Source of the DNA: Sphingobacterium sp. UBA2700 | GTDB taxonomy: Bacteria > Bacteroidota > Bacteroidia > Sphingobacteriales > Sphingobacteriaceae | DNA: 48,082 bases | Reading direction: 5' to 3' | Assembly: GCA_002354335.1 (NCBI GenBank) | Contig: DELI01000019.1 | Coordinates: 91,724-139,805 of the forward strand | Part shown: piece after piece, positions 40,796 to 48,082 of the stretch | Layout: each line of letters opens with the position of its first letter | Position numbering within the stretch: position 1 is the stretch's first letter | Program-made: the position numbers and the translations under genes | The notes under the pieces: model-generated | The model's database searches: none | What the model was told of the DNA's origin: nothing | What the model saw: only the letters and a program-made list of their open reading frames with translations

Positions 40796-41175
40796 TGTAC
40801 AGGGATCCACGTACCGGTGTAGAGTATATCAAAGACGAACAAGGCCTTCTAATTGAAGTAAAAAACAATACACCGGCACTTTGGAGTATCGTAGAACACA
40901 TTCGGGCACATTTAAATCCGCCGATGATCAATGGAGTGTACGTTAGAACTCGGCCAATTAATCGTGCAGGACATAGAATTGAGGTCAACTCTTTGCAGAG
41001 TGATGTCGATGGCGGAATCTTGAACATATTGATTTATCCATCTGATTGGGAGATACAGAGTCGTGTAGCCGCCATTTTAGAGGACGCAATTATAGAAAAA
41101 ATAAAAATAACGATCGAACGTAATCGGAGCGAACCGCCCGGTCATATTCGAATAAAATACGAACACATAGAATAA
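40795..41175 (+). CDS. Hypothetical protein of the lysogeny operon
   Basis: 126 residues, soluble and alpha/beta. An N-terminal part (DPRTGVEYIKDEQGLLIEV) is followed by a basic middle (YVRTRPINRAGHR) and a helical C-terminal half (AAILEDAIIEKIKITIERN). Its ATG overlaps the repressor stop, and its stop overlaps the next ATG, so it must be co-translated with them. It might modulate the repressor or integrase. No family is recognised. Confidence 0.55.
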   Translation: MYRDPRTGVEYIKDEQGLLIEVKNNTPALWSIVEHIRAHLNPPMINGVYVRTRPINRAGHRIEVNSLQSDVDGGILNILIYPSDWEIQSRVAAILEDAIIEKIKITIERNRSEPPGHIRIKYEHIE

Positions 41176-41516
41176 TGAGCAAAAACGACAAAACAGCTCC
41201 TGACTTCAAAGAAGTCGGAAAATTGATCAAAGACTTCCGTCTACGCCAAGGCATGACAAATGACGAATTCAGAAAAGGTCTCGGCGTTTCTTACCCTACA
41301 CTCTCAAGGATCGAAAACGGACATCATGGCCCGAGCGCGGCCGTTATCCAAAAACTCGCAGCAATGGGCATGGATGTTACTGATTTATCTTTCGCATCGC
41401 GCCCTCATTCGGTCGAACAGACATTATCTTATCGTTTAGCTGAGGTTGAAAATCGCCTTGCTAAAATGGAAGATACAATACGTCAGTTAATATCTTTAGT
41501 AAAAGAAAAGGAGTGA
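41175..41516 (+). CDS. XRE-family HTH protein with C-terminal coiled coil
   Basis: 113 residues. The helix-turn-helix (about 12-66) is of the Cro/C1 type: LIKDFRLRQGMTNDEFRKGLGVSYPTLSRIENG. A C-terminal coiled coil (RLAEVENRLAKMEDTIRQLISLV) should form dimers. It is the third gene of the lysogeny operon. It could be a second repressor, for example of the integrase or the late promoters. Its last codons and the last codons of the integrase gene form one 15-bp hairpin. Confidence 0.75.
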   Translation: MSKNDKTAPDFKEVGKLIKDFRLRQGMTNDEFRKGLGVSYPTLSRIENGHHGPSAAVIQKLAAMGMDVTDLSFASRPHSVEQTLSYRLAEVENRLAKMEDTIRQLISLVKEKE

Positions 41517-41540
41517 TAATCACTCTATCACTCCTTTTCT
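41504..41540. terminator. Bidirectional hairpin spanning two stop codons
   Basis: AGAAAAGGAGTGATA (41504-41518) and TATCACTCCTTTTCT (41526-41540) form a perfect 15-bp stem with a 7-base loop. The two convergent genes end in it (stops at 41514-41516 and 41520-41522). It can terminate from both sides although no long T-run follows. Confidence 0.6.
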
Positions 41541-42722
41541 AAATTCTTCTATCACACCCATCTGCACTTTGTGTACGACAGACCAATCCGGTTCTATATA
41601 TACATCTGTTATATCACTACCATATTTATGATTTAATGCAAAAGAGACATCGTCCTTGCTAAACTTACATACAGCTCTAGCAATGTTTGCAAAACTATGG
41701 CGCGCATAGTACATCGTACATTTAAACCCGAGCGCTTCGTTAATTTTCTTCCAGGACCGGTAGAAGGTTTTGTGAAAAATGACTAAACTAGAATAGCGCT
41801 TTTGAATGACTCCGGCATACTTTTCAATCAAAACTTGAGCTTCCTCAGGTATCTTTACATTTGTCACTCCCCCATCTTTTCGCCTTGCTTTTATCTTACT
41901 CCTTGAGTATTGCAGGAATCCGATCTTTTGGGGATCCGTTAGATAAACGTATATATCTTTAGGGTTCATCCCGCAGAGAAAAAATGAAAGCATAAAAATA
42001 TCTACGGTTAATTGTTCGGGATACGATTCGCTTTTAAATCGACTTATAGATATTATTCTTTGTAGGTCCAAGTTTCTCCGCTTTGGCACACTCTTTTTGA
42101 TTGGCGTATAGTAGTCGAACGGATTAAACGGAATTGGGAAACTCTCTATAGCTGGATTGTTGTAGTTTTTACGCAGCAAGTTGAACTCTTTTGAAAAAAC
42201 GGCCATATAGGTCCTTACACTCCCTGGAGACAATTTGATATTGTTTAATAGATAACTTTCGAATCCCATAAGGAAACTAGAATTTACTAAAATCGCACTG
42301 ATCTTTTCCATCTTTGAAAAGTTCTTAAGATGACCACATACGACTTCGACACATTTTGCACTAGAATATCTACCTGCAACATGAAGTGATTCAACGCGAG
42401 CGTTAAAATTCTCTAATACGTCAATTTGCTTATTAGAATTATCAGAAGACAGCAAGTAGGTTCTTAGATCCGAAGATGTCATAAAGTCGACTTTCTTCCC
42501 CAGAAGCGAAATCCTGTCACGATATTCGGTTAGTTGTTTTGCGAGGAATTTATCAATATATGCTTTCTTCAGCTTACCTTTACTATCCAACATCTCTTTA
42601 GACACGAAGTTGTTGGTTTCTATATATCGAGGGGTTGATCGATGGTTGACACAAACTTTCACATTCCAAGTGCCATCCCTTTTCATCTGGTGTTTTAGAA
42701 TCACCGCATTAATCGTCGCCAT
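41520..42722 (-). CDS. int: Tyrosine recombinase, prophage integrase
   Basis: 400 residues. The N-terminal region binds arm sites, and a SAM-like core-binding domain lies at about 90-200 (SAKCVEVVCGHLKNFSKM, then FLMGFESYLLNN). The catalytic domain has SKIKARRKDGG, MYYARHSFANIA (HxxR-type box, here RH) and ALNHKYGSDITDVYI with the nucleophilic Tyr near residue 375. This is the Bacteroidota phage/conjugative-element type. It lies at the right end of the prophage, reading inward toward the lysogeny genes, so the att site should lie in 42723-43000. No direct repeat with the left end was found by eye. Confidence 0.85.
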   Translation of the reverse strand: MATINAVILKHQMKRDGTWNVKVCVNHRSTPRYIETNNFVSKEMLDSKGKLKKAYIDKFLAKQLTEYRDRISLLGKKVDFMTSSDLRTYLLSSDNSNKQIDVLENFNARVESLHVAGRYSSAKCVEVVCGHLKNFSKMEKISAILVNSSFLMGFESYLLNNIKLSPGSVRTYMAVFSKEFNLLRKNYNNPAIESFPIPFNPFDYYTPIKKSVPKRRNLDLQRIISISRFKSESYPEQLTVDIFMLSFFLCGMNPKDIYVYLTDPQKIGFLQYSRSKIKARRKDGGVTNVKIPEEAQVLIEKYAGVIQKRYSSLVIFHKTFYRSWKKINEALGFKCTMYYARHSFANIARAVCKFSKDDVSFALNHKYGSDITDVYIEPDWSVVHKVQMGVIEEFRKGVIE

Positions 42723-43014
42723 AAAATAATAGTAAATTATTTGTAAATCTTTTTTTTGTTAAAACTGTCAAGCAAACAAAACACTATTAAAAACGATAAT
42801 GTGTCAAAACTTACAAAAACTCAATATAGTATGGAACAAACCCTGTAAAATGCATTGATGTTAAAAATCGAGGGATTTAATCCTGCTAAAAAATCCAAAA
42901 TTGTCTCCTAATTTTAACTTATGTATAGCCTCTACTAAGGGGGAATCAAAAATAAGAAAAAAAACTCAGAAATAGTACTTAGTACTTAGTAGTTAGTAGT
43001 TAGACCCGTGTCTT
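42723..43014. other. Noncoding region at the right prophage end
   Basis: AT-rich, no gene. It should contain the integrase promoter and attR. Near its right edge lie short TAGTACT/TAGTAGT repeats (about 42975-43000) and, beyond them, the host repeat family. The only exact match I noticed to the left-end region is ATAATGTGT, too short to count as a core. Confidence 0.5.
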
Positions 43015-43190
43015 TGAACCAAGAAAGGAAGGATATAAGGATTAACAGGATCCTGCTCATCCTTGCATCCTTCCTTTCCTGGTTCAAGACAACACGTCCG
43101 ATCCTGCCAATCCTTTTTTTTCTGGTTCAGACAACAGACATCAGACATTAGATATCAGACCCGATCCTGTCAATCCTTTCATCTCTCCCT
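43015..43190. repeat. Host intergenic repeat block
   Basis: Built of units GAACCAAGAAAGGAAGGAT, ATCCTTCCTTTCCTGGTTC (inverse of the first) and GATCCTGCCAATCCTTT. The first two form a long imperfect hairpin (about 43015-43083). The same units occur at 47805-47990 after the GNAT gene, so this is a dispersed host element. It flanks the prophage on the dnaB side and contains no reading frame of note. Confidence 0.7.
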
Positions 43191-43193
43191 CAA

Positions 43194-43221
43194 AACAAAA
43201 AAAACCTGCATTGCTGCAGGT
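43194..43221 (-). terminator. Terminator of dnaB
   Basis: On the minus strand ACCTGCA-GCAA-TGCAGGT is followed by T8. The same stem, slightly changed, occurs after the GNAT gene (47725) and at 48001, always beside the repeat block. Confidence 0.8.
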
Positions 43222-43254
43222 CTAATGTCTTATATCTAACGTCTAATATCTAAA

Positions 43255-44850
43255 TTAAAACGGCGCATCATCCGGCATATCGTTCATTCTGGAAGGCATG
43301 GTTATGCCTCCGCCGAAGCTATCGAAGCTGTTGGATGGTGCCATGGCGGAGCCAAACCCGCTAGGCAGGTCTGAGAAGCTTCCCGAGTCGCCACCCATTC
43401 CGGCGAAGTCATCTTCAAGATCGACGAACTTCACATATTTACCCACGAATTTCAACGGTACAATACCGGTTTCACCGTTACGGTGTTTAGCAATGATTAC
43501 CTCACCGACACCAGCTGTAGGACGTCCCTCCTCGTCTTCCGTAATACCATAGTATTCCGGGCGGTAAAGGAACAACACCATATCCGCATCCTGCTCAATA
43601 GAACCCGACTCACGTAAATCGGATAGCATTGGACGTTTCGAGTTACCCGGACGCGACTCTACCGCACGACTTAACTGCGATAAGGCCAATACCGGAATAT
43701 TTAATTCTTTCGCTACCGATTTTAATGCACGCGAGATACTACCGATCTCTTGCTCACGGTTACCGCCGCCTTTGCCCTCGCTCTTACCATGCATCAACTG
43801 CAAGTAATCGACGATGACCATCTGTATATCATACTGCGCTTTCAAACGACGACATTTCGCACGGAACTCAAAAACGTTCAATGCTGGCGTATCATCAATA
43901 ATCAATGGCGCCTCTGTCAATCGGCCGATTCTAGAGTGCAATTGCTGCCACTCATGATCCGCCAGATTACCTTTCTTCAATTTCTCTTGTTCAATTTCTG
44001 TTTCACCAGCAATCAAACGATTCACCAACTGCACCGAGGACATCTCCAGCGAGAATACCGCAACAGGACGCGAGTGGTCTACCGCAGCATTTCGCGCTAC
44101 GGATAATACGAATGCCGTTTTACCCATCGCCGGACGTGCCGCAATAATCACTAAATCCGAAGGCTGCCATCCCGAAGTCATTCGGTCTAGGGCTGTCAAT
44201 CCGGAAGGAATACCCGTTAAACCATCGGTACGATCGCGCAACAATTCCAAGGAAGAGATTGCCTCACGCATGATATCATCCATCTTTCGCGAGTCGCGAC
44301 GCAAGTTGTTTTGCGCAATATCAAATAAAGACTTCTCTGCATGATCCAACAAATCGAAGATATCGCTCGTCTCATCATACGAAGAGTTGATAATCTCTGT
44401 AGAAACCTTAATCAGCTCCCTTTGTATATACTTCTGAGAAATAATACGCGCGTGGAATTCAATATTCGCCGCCGAAACGACTCTATCCGTCAACTGCGTG
44501 ATGTAGTAAGCACCGCCCACCATCTCCAAGGCGCCCATTTGTCTCAATTCCGCAACAACCGTTAAAATATCGATTGGCGAAGTCTTTTGAAACAGGTTAT
44601 AGATTGCCTGGAAAATCTTCTGATGCGACTCCTTATAAAACGAGTCCGGCTTCAAGATATCAATGACCTCACTAAGCGCATTTTTCTCCAACATAAGCGC
44701 GCCCAGTACCGCTTCTTCCAAGTCAACAGCTTGAGGAGGCAGCTTACCCAAACCACTCACTAAGTTGTTCAGGCTAGTACGCTTTTTGTTAAAGTTTGCA
44801 CGGCTAGCTTGGCTAGACATATTGTTCGAATTTTCGTTTTCTACGGACAT
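43255..44850 (-). CDS. dnaB: Replicative DNA helicase DnaB
   Basis: 531 residues from MSVENENSNN. An in-frame ATG 26 codons upstream is unlikely because a -7 box (44893-44900) would then lie inside the gene. The N-terminal helical domain (PPQAVDLEEAVLGALML) is followed by the RecA-like ATPase with Walker A ARPAMGKTA, Walker B VIVDYLQLM and the H4 region (ALSQLSRAVE, then RPMLSDLRESGSIEQDAD). The C-terminal tail is Gly/Ser/Met-rich and ends MPDDAPF. It is the hexameric helicase of chromosome replication. The prophage lies directly beyond its terminator. No intein or insertion is seen. Confidence 0.95.
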   Translation of the reverse strand: MSVENENSNNMSSQASRANFNKKRTSLNNLVSGLGKLPPQAVDLEEAVLGALMLEKNALSEVIDILKPDSFYKESHQKIFQAIYNLFQKTSPIDILTVVAELRQMGALEMVGGAYYITQLTDRVVSAANIEFHARIISQKYIQRELIKVSTEIINSSYDETSDIFDLLDHAEKSLFDIAQNNLRRDSRKMDDIMREAISSLELLRDRTDGLTGIPSGLTALDRMTSGWQPSDLVIIAARPAMGKTAFVLSVARNAAVDHSRPVAVFSLEMSSVQLVNRLIAGETEIEQEKLKKGNLADHEWQQLHSRIGRLTEAPLIIDDTPALNVFEFRAKCRRLKAQYDIQMVIVDYLQLMHGKSEGKGGGNREQEIGSISRALKSVAKELNIPVLALSQLSRAVESRPGNSKRPMLSDLRESGSIEQDADMVLFLYRPEYYGITEDEEGRPTAGVGEVIIAKHRNGETGIVPLKFVGKYVKFVDLEDDFAGMGGDSGSFSDLPSGFGSAMAPSNSFDSFGGGITMPSRMNDMPDDAPF

Positions 44851-44892
44851 ATCAAATTTAATTTTACGGCTCGATGTTTCCTGACGGGGTAA

Positions 44893-44900
44893 CAAATGTA
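44893..44900 (-). promoter_or_regulatory. Putative dnaB promoter -7 box
   Basis: TACATTTG on the minus strand matches TAnnTTTG. Transcription would start near 44887, giving a leader of about 37 bases before the preferred dnaB start. Confidence 0.5.
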
Positions 44901-45006
44901 AGAAAAATAAAACAGCCCCCTCCCACAAGTTTTAAACAGTCAAAATAGGTGCTCCAACAATCATGCTACTGATTTGAAAACTAAGCCCCTAGTATTCCAC
45001 ATCTGA

Positions 45007-45072
45007 TGTGGACAACATGTTAATTTACGAAAAATCAAGCTCATTATCAATTAATTAAAGAAATGTGGATAA
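45007..45072. promoter_or_regulatory. Two DnaA-box-like sites between dnaB and menG
   Basis: 45064-45072 reads TGTGGATAA, the exact complement of the DnaA box TTATCCACA. 45007-45015 reads TGTGGACAA, a one-base variant in the same orientation, next to the palindrome-like CCACATCTGATGTGG. The rest of the 44851-45245 gap is AT-rich and has no gene. Confidence 0.5.
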
Positions 45073-45232
45073 CCCATAGCGATGTTAATAAGGTTTAGCG
45101 CTTCGTGACAGAAGTCACTATTTTGAACCCGTTTTACACTTCAAATTCAAACTCAAGGAGTTAGCCTTTTTGAGGTCTTCTTTCTCTTTAAACTTGTCCT
45201 GCAGAAAAATGAAATTTCTGTATACTTTGTTG

Positions 45233-45240
45233 TATCTTTG
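45233..45240 (+). promoter_or_regulatory. Putative menG promoter -7 box
   Basis: TATCTTTG lies only 5 bases before the menG ATG, which would make the mRNA almost leaderless. A second, less exact box TATACTTTG (45221-45229) would give a slightly longer leader. Confidence 0.5.
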
Positions 45241-45245
45241 CACCT

Positions 45246-45983
45246 ATGTCAAACGATGCTTCTACTGTAAAACCTTATAACCCAGAGGGCGGCAAAAAGG
45301 AACAAGTTGCCGATATGTTCAACAACATTTCGAAGACTTACGACCTCTTGAACCGCTTCATGACGATGGGTATCGATACGATCTGGCGCAAAAAAGCCAT
45401 CAAGCTTTTAAAGCCTCTTCAACCGCAAATGATTCTTGACGTAGCAACGGGCACGGGCGACTTCGCATTGGAGTCTATCCGCATCCTCAACCCAAAGAAA
45501 ATCATCGGTGTCGATATCTCTCAGGGCATGTTGGATGTAGCAGCAGAGAAAGCAAAGAAAAAGGGCGTAGAAAGCCAATTCGAAGTACGCTTAGGCGACT
45601 CCGAGAGCCTACCGTTTGAAGACAATACCTTTGATGCCGTTACGGTAGCCTTCGGTGTACGGAATTTTGAAAACCTGGAACAAGGACTTTCTGACATCCG
45701 CCGAGTTTTAAAACCGGGCGGTAAAGCCATCATCTTGGAATTATCGAACCCAACAGCATTTCCGATTAAGCAATTGTTCAACTTTTACTTCCATAAAGTT
45801 GTTCCAGCAATGGGAAAGGTAATCTCGAAAGACAACCGTGCCTATGAATACCTTCCGGAATCGGTAGCGAAGTTCCCCGATGGGCAACGCTTTGCTGCCA
45901 TCACCGATAAAGTAGGTTTTGCATCTTGCAAGGTTCGTCCGCAGACCTTCGGCTTCTGCACCATCTATGAATGTAATAAATAG
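45246..45983 (+). CDS. menG: Demethylmenaquinone methyltransferase
   Basis: 245 residues. It methylates demethylmenaquinone with S-adenosylmethionine, the last step of menaquinone synthesis. Visible family features are the N-terminal VADMFNNISKTYDLLNRFMTMG, the SAM site LDVATGTGDFALE, the acidic VDISQGML, and the C-terminal family motif region VKPQTFGFCTIYECNK-like (here VRPQTFGFCTIYECNK). Length is normal. It is the first of four closely spaced rightward host genes. Bacteroidota use menaquinone, so menG is preferred over ubiE. Confidence 0.93.
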   Translation: MSNDASTVKPYNPEGGKKEQVADMFNNISKTYDLLNRFMTMGIDTIWRKKAIKLLKPLQPQMILDVATGTGDFALESIRILNPKKIIGVDISQGMLDVAAEKAKKKGVESQFEVRLGDSESLPFEDNTFDAVTVAFGVRNFENLEQGLSDIRRVLKPGGKAIILELSNPTAFPIKQLFNFYFHKVVPAMGKVISKDNRAYEYLPESVAKFPDGQRFAAITDKVGFASCKVRPQTFGFCTIYECNK

Positions 45984-46013
45984 CAAAACGCTCAAAATAT
46001 ATAAACAAGGCCA

Positions 46014-46784
46014 ATGAGAACAGTATTAATCACAGGGGCCAGCTCCGGAATTGGTGCAGCATGTGCTTTAGAGTTGGCAAAAGACACGAATTATCGCCTA
46101 CTATTATGTGCGCGCCGTGTCGATCGTCTGGAGGAATTAACTTCCAAAATCAAACAGATCAATCCTTCTTGCGAGGTTCATACCTTTAAACTCGATGTTC
46201 GCAATGCCGACGAGGTAGAAACGACCCTGTCGAACATCCCTGCTGAATGGAAAAACATAGACGTTTTAATCAACAATGCAGGCCTTAGTCAAGGATTAGA
46301 CCCTATCCAAACAGGGGATATCGGCGATTGGGACCGCATGATCGATACCAACGTCAAAGGGCTGCTCTACGTCACGCGCAATGTCGTGCCGATGATGGAG
46401 GGCAGCAAACAGGCACATATCATCAACCTGGGCTCTATTGCCGGCAAGGAAGTATATCCCAACGGAAATGTCTACTGTGCGACAAAACATGCCGTTGATG
46501 CGTTGAATAAAGCGATGCGCATCGACTTACTTCCGAAGGGGATTAAAGTGACGGCAATCAATCCCGGCATGGTGGAAACGGAATTCTCCGAAGTTCGATT
46601 CCATGGCGATGCTGACCGTGCGAAAGCCGTTTACGAAGGGGTAACTCCGTTGAGCGGACAAGACATTGCAGAGATTATTGTCTTTGCTTTAAACCGACCG
46701 GCGCATGTTAACATCAATGATTTATTGGTGATGCCTACCGTACAAGCAACAGGAACTATTGTAAACAGATCAAATTCAAAATAA
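46014..46784 (+). CDS. Short-chain dehydrogenase/reductase (YdfG-like)
   Basis: 256 residues. The Rossmann fold has TGASSGIG (about 7-14), NNAG, catalytic Ser in LGSIAGKEVYPNG, and YCATK (Tyr and Lys). The C-terminal part is like E. coli YdfG, an NADP-dependent 3-hydroxy acid dehydrogenase (serine/allothreonine). CARR after the second strand has basic residues that favour NADP over NAD. It follows menG by 30 bases and precedes the YqeY gene by 1 base. The physiological substrate is not known from sequence. Confidence 0.85.
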   Translation: MRTVLITGASSGIGAACALELAKDTNYRLLLCARRVDRLEELTSKIKQINPSCEVHTFKLDVRNADEVETTLSNIPAEWKNIDVLINNAGLSQGLDPIQTGDIGDWDRMIDTNVKGLLYVTRNVVPMMEGSKQAHIINLGSIAGKEVYPNGNVYCATKHAVDALNKAMRIDLLPKGIKVTAINPGMVETEFSEVRFHGDADRAKAVYEGVTPLSGQDIAEIIVFALNRPAHVNINDLLVMPTVQATGTIVNRSNSK

Positions 46785-46785
46785 T

Positions 46786-47235
46786 ATGTCATTAGAAACA
46801 CAGATCAATCAAGATATTAAAGCGGCAATGATCGCTAAAGACAATGCAAGACTTAGAGGTTTACGCGCTATTAAGGCGGCGATTTTATTGACAAAAACTG
46901 AAAAAGGCGGTGCTGATGAGATGAGCGAAGAAACTGAAATCAAAGTATTGCAAAAGTTAGTGAAACAACGCAAGGAGTCTGCAGAGATTTATCAGCAACA
47001 GAACCGCGAAGATTTATACCAGATTGAAGTAGAAGAGCAAGAGGTAATCGAAAGCTACCTACCGAAGCAATTAGACCGCGCGGCAATCGAAGAGGTTATC
47101 AAAGGAATCATCGCTGAAACAGGTGCTGCTTCCATTAAAGATATGGGTAAAGTAATGGGCTTAGCCAACCAAAAGCTAGCCGGACAGGCAGACGGTCGTA
47201 CGATCTCTGAGGTTGTGAAATCATTGCTTAGCTAA
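46786..47235 (+). CDS. GatB/YqeY domain protein
   Basis: 149 residues, all helical. It has the YqeY layout: N-terminal helices with MIAKDNARLRGLRAIKAAIL, the central KLVKQRKESAEIYQQQNRED and the C-terminal tRNA-binding-like domain (SIKDMGKVMGLANQKLAGQADG). The domain is the same as the tail of GatB in the tRNA-dependent amidotransferase, but stand-alone YqeY proteins have no settled function. It starts 1 base after the SDR stop. Confidence 0.9.
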   Translation: MSLETQINQDIKAAMIAKDNARLRGLRAIKAAILLTKTEKGGADEMSEETEIKVLQKLVKQRKESAEIYQQQNREDLYQIEVEEQEVIESYLPKQLDRAAIEEVIKGIIAETGAASIKDMGKVMGLANQKLAGQADGRTISEVVKSLLS

Positions 47236-47250
47236 AGAAAATTATCATCG

Positions 47251-47694
47251 ATGAATTGGGTAATCAAATCATTTGACGACTTAAGCGCGAAGGAACTCTA
47301 CCGAATTCTACAGGTCAGGATAGATGTATTTATGCTCGAGCAAAACTGCCTCTATCCTGAATGTGATGATAAAGATCTCAAATCAAAACACTTGTTCCTC
47401 ATGGAACAAGACCAGTGCGCCGCCTATGCGCGCCTTCTACCTCCCGATGTATCCTACCCCAACTGCAGCTCCATCGGCCGCGTAGTGGTACATCCCAACT
47501 TCCGAAAACAACAAGTCGGACAACAACTGATGAAAGAAGCAATTCAATATCAGAAAAACGCATACCCTAACCACGTCATCCGCATCAGCGCACAACTGTA
47601 CCTGCAAGCATTCTATGAAAACCTCGGCTTCGTCAGAGAAAGCGACGTGTACCTGGAAGATGATATCCCGCATGTGGAAATGGCGTTGTATTAG
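47251..47694 (+). CDS. GNAT N-acetyltransferase (ElaA-like)
   Basis: 147 residues. The fold of the ElaA-type GNAT is apparent: the start (FDDLSAKELYRILQVRIDVFMLEQNC), the central strand with IGRVVVHPNFRKQQVGQQLM that binds acetyl-CoA and the C-terminal LQAFYENLGFVRES. It acetylates an unknown amine. It lies 15 bases after YqeY and is followed by a strong terminator, so it ends the host operon. The length is close to E. coli ElaA. Confidence 0.85.
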   Translation: MNWVIKSFDDLSAKELYRILQVRIDVFMLEQNCLYPECDDKDLKSKHLFLMEQDQCAAYARLLPPDVSYPNCSSIGRVVVHPNFRKQQVGQQLMKEAIQYQKNAYPNHVIRISAQLYLQAFYENLGFVRESDVYLEDDIPHVEMALY

Positions 47695-47722
47695 ATATTA
47701 GATTATAGACATTAGATGTCAG

Positions 47723-47746
47723 ACCTGCAGCAATGCAGTTTTTTTT
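47723..47746 (+). terminator. Terminator after the GNAT gene
   Basis: CTGCA-GCAA-TGCAG followed by T8. It is the same hairpin family as the dnaB terminator in inverse orientation. Confidence 0.8.
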
Positions 47747-47804
47747 GAACCGTTAGTATTGATATTTGTTTGAACTAAGAAAAAAAGGAAAATTTGTCTT
47801 GAAC

Positions 47805-47990
47805 CAGTAAAGAAAGGATATAAGGAATAGGTGGATCCGGTCAATATTCTAATCCTTTTATTCCTGGCTCAAAGACAGCACATATCATACCCTCACATCG
47901 CCCGATCCTGCCAATGCTTAAATCCTTCCTTTCCTGGTTCAGATACAACACAAATCCTGTCAATCCTAACATCCTTTTTTACTGATCCAG
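47805..47990. repeat. Second host intergenic repeat block
   Basis: Diverged copies of the units seen at 43015-43190, including TTGAACCAGTAAAGAAAGGATATAAGG-type and CCGATCCTGCCAATGCTT-type segments and ATCCTTCCTTTCCTGGTTCA. Short runs of TAGATATTAGA/TCTAATATCTAA flank both blocks. The rest of 47695-48082 contains no gene. Confidence 0.65.
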
Positions 47991-47993
47991 AAC

Positions 47994-48018
47994 AAAAACC
48001 CCGCATTGCTGCAGGTCT
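47994..48018 (-). terminator. Terminator of a leftward gene beyond the window
   Basis: On the minus strand CCTGCA-GCAA-TGCGGG (one G-T pair) is followed by T5. It implies a leftward gene to the right of the window whose 3' end lies just past the edge. Confidence 0.6.
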
Positions 48019-48082
48019 AATATCTAATGTCTGACATCTAGTATCTAACGCTACTAAATACTACCCGAATCAAAGCCCAATC

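Noticed and set aside
460..42810. ATAATGTGT shared between the left end (about 465) and the right end (about 42798) as an att core
   Set aside because: Nine bases in AT-rich DNA are expected by chance when two 300-base regions are compared, and the flanks do not align well. The true att site may be elsewhere in these gaps or beyond the window.
44851..44928. DnaB with 26 more N-terminal residues
   Set aside because: The extension is hydrophobic and unlike DnaB, and the best dnaB -7 box lies inside it.
1..48082. CRISPR arrays, intact insertion sequences, transposases, toxin-antitoxin pairs or anti-phage defence genes
   Set aside because: No regularly spaced repeats with unique spacers, no transposase motifs and no recognisable defence or toxin pairs were seen. 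The direct repeats at 39.8 kb are too closely spaced for CRISPR.

Overview
The window is a nearly complete temperate siphovirus-type prophage (about 0.6-42.7 kb) in the chromosome of a Bacteroidota bacterium, probably a Sphingobacteriaceae (Sphingobacterium-like) host. The grounds for the host are the style of the flanking genes (replicative helicase DnaB, menaquinone methyltransferase, SDR, YqeY, GNAT), promoters of the Bacteroidota type (-7 box TAnnTTTG), scarce Shine-Dalgarno sequences and A-rich start regions. All names rest on reading the translations by eye; no database was searched.

Layout. Positions 1-420 look like host flank: the 3' end of an unknown gene and a small membrane protein. 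From 637 to about 39.8 kb nearly every phage gene is on the minus strand. Read in the direction of transcription, these are: early genes (39.8-35.2 kb: small regulators, a gp3-like protein, a PD-(D/E)XK exonuclease, a coiled-coil protein, an SSB-like protein), replication (RadD-like helicase, PrimPol/SF3 primase-helicase; 35.1-31.0 kb), a noncoding iteron/palindrome region (29.7-30.04 kb), packaging (VRR-NUC nuclease, HTH protein, TerS, TerL, portal; 29.5-25.1 kb), a decayed accessory island (25.07-20.3 kb), head, neck and tail genes (20.1-5.0 kb), a block of four small-RNA-like units (4.5-5.0 kb), lysis (4.4-2.8 kb) and a surface-modifying acyltransferase (2.76-0.9 kb). The lysogeny genes (LexA/CI-like repressor, hypothetical, XRE protein) run rightward from 40.0 kb and converge on a leftward tyrosine integrase. 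Host dnaB, menG and neighbours follow from 43.2 kb.

Control. Several repeated noncoding signals appear to wire the prophage together. (1) Two leftward early promoters (30.92 and 39.92 kb) each have octamers YAAACTTT at 9-bp spacing starting 1 bp from the -7 box. (2) Three leftward promoters ahead of the packaging, head and tape-measure genes share a palindrome-like operator TGATATGTYAYGATACA. (3) Four 5' leaders carry a hairpin whose loop is always AGGCAA, followed by ACTCTAACAAAGA just before the start codon. (4) A 22-bp palindrome is flanked by convergent ATTACAGAAAA repeats. I do not recognise any of these as a named motif.

Decay and cargo. The island between portal and scaffold holds an Ig-like-domain lipoprotein, two related exported proteins (one with an in-frame stop, one with no ATG), a frameshifted HTH gene and broken coding fragments. 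I see no MuF-type minor head protein and no head protease, so this prophage may be defective or may use an unrecognised protein. No convincing att repeat, tRNA or CRISPR array was found.
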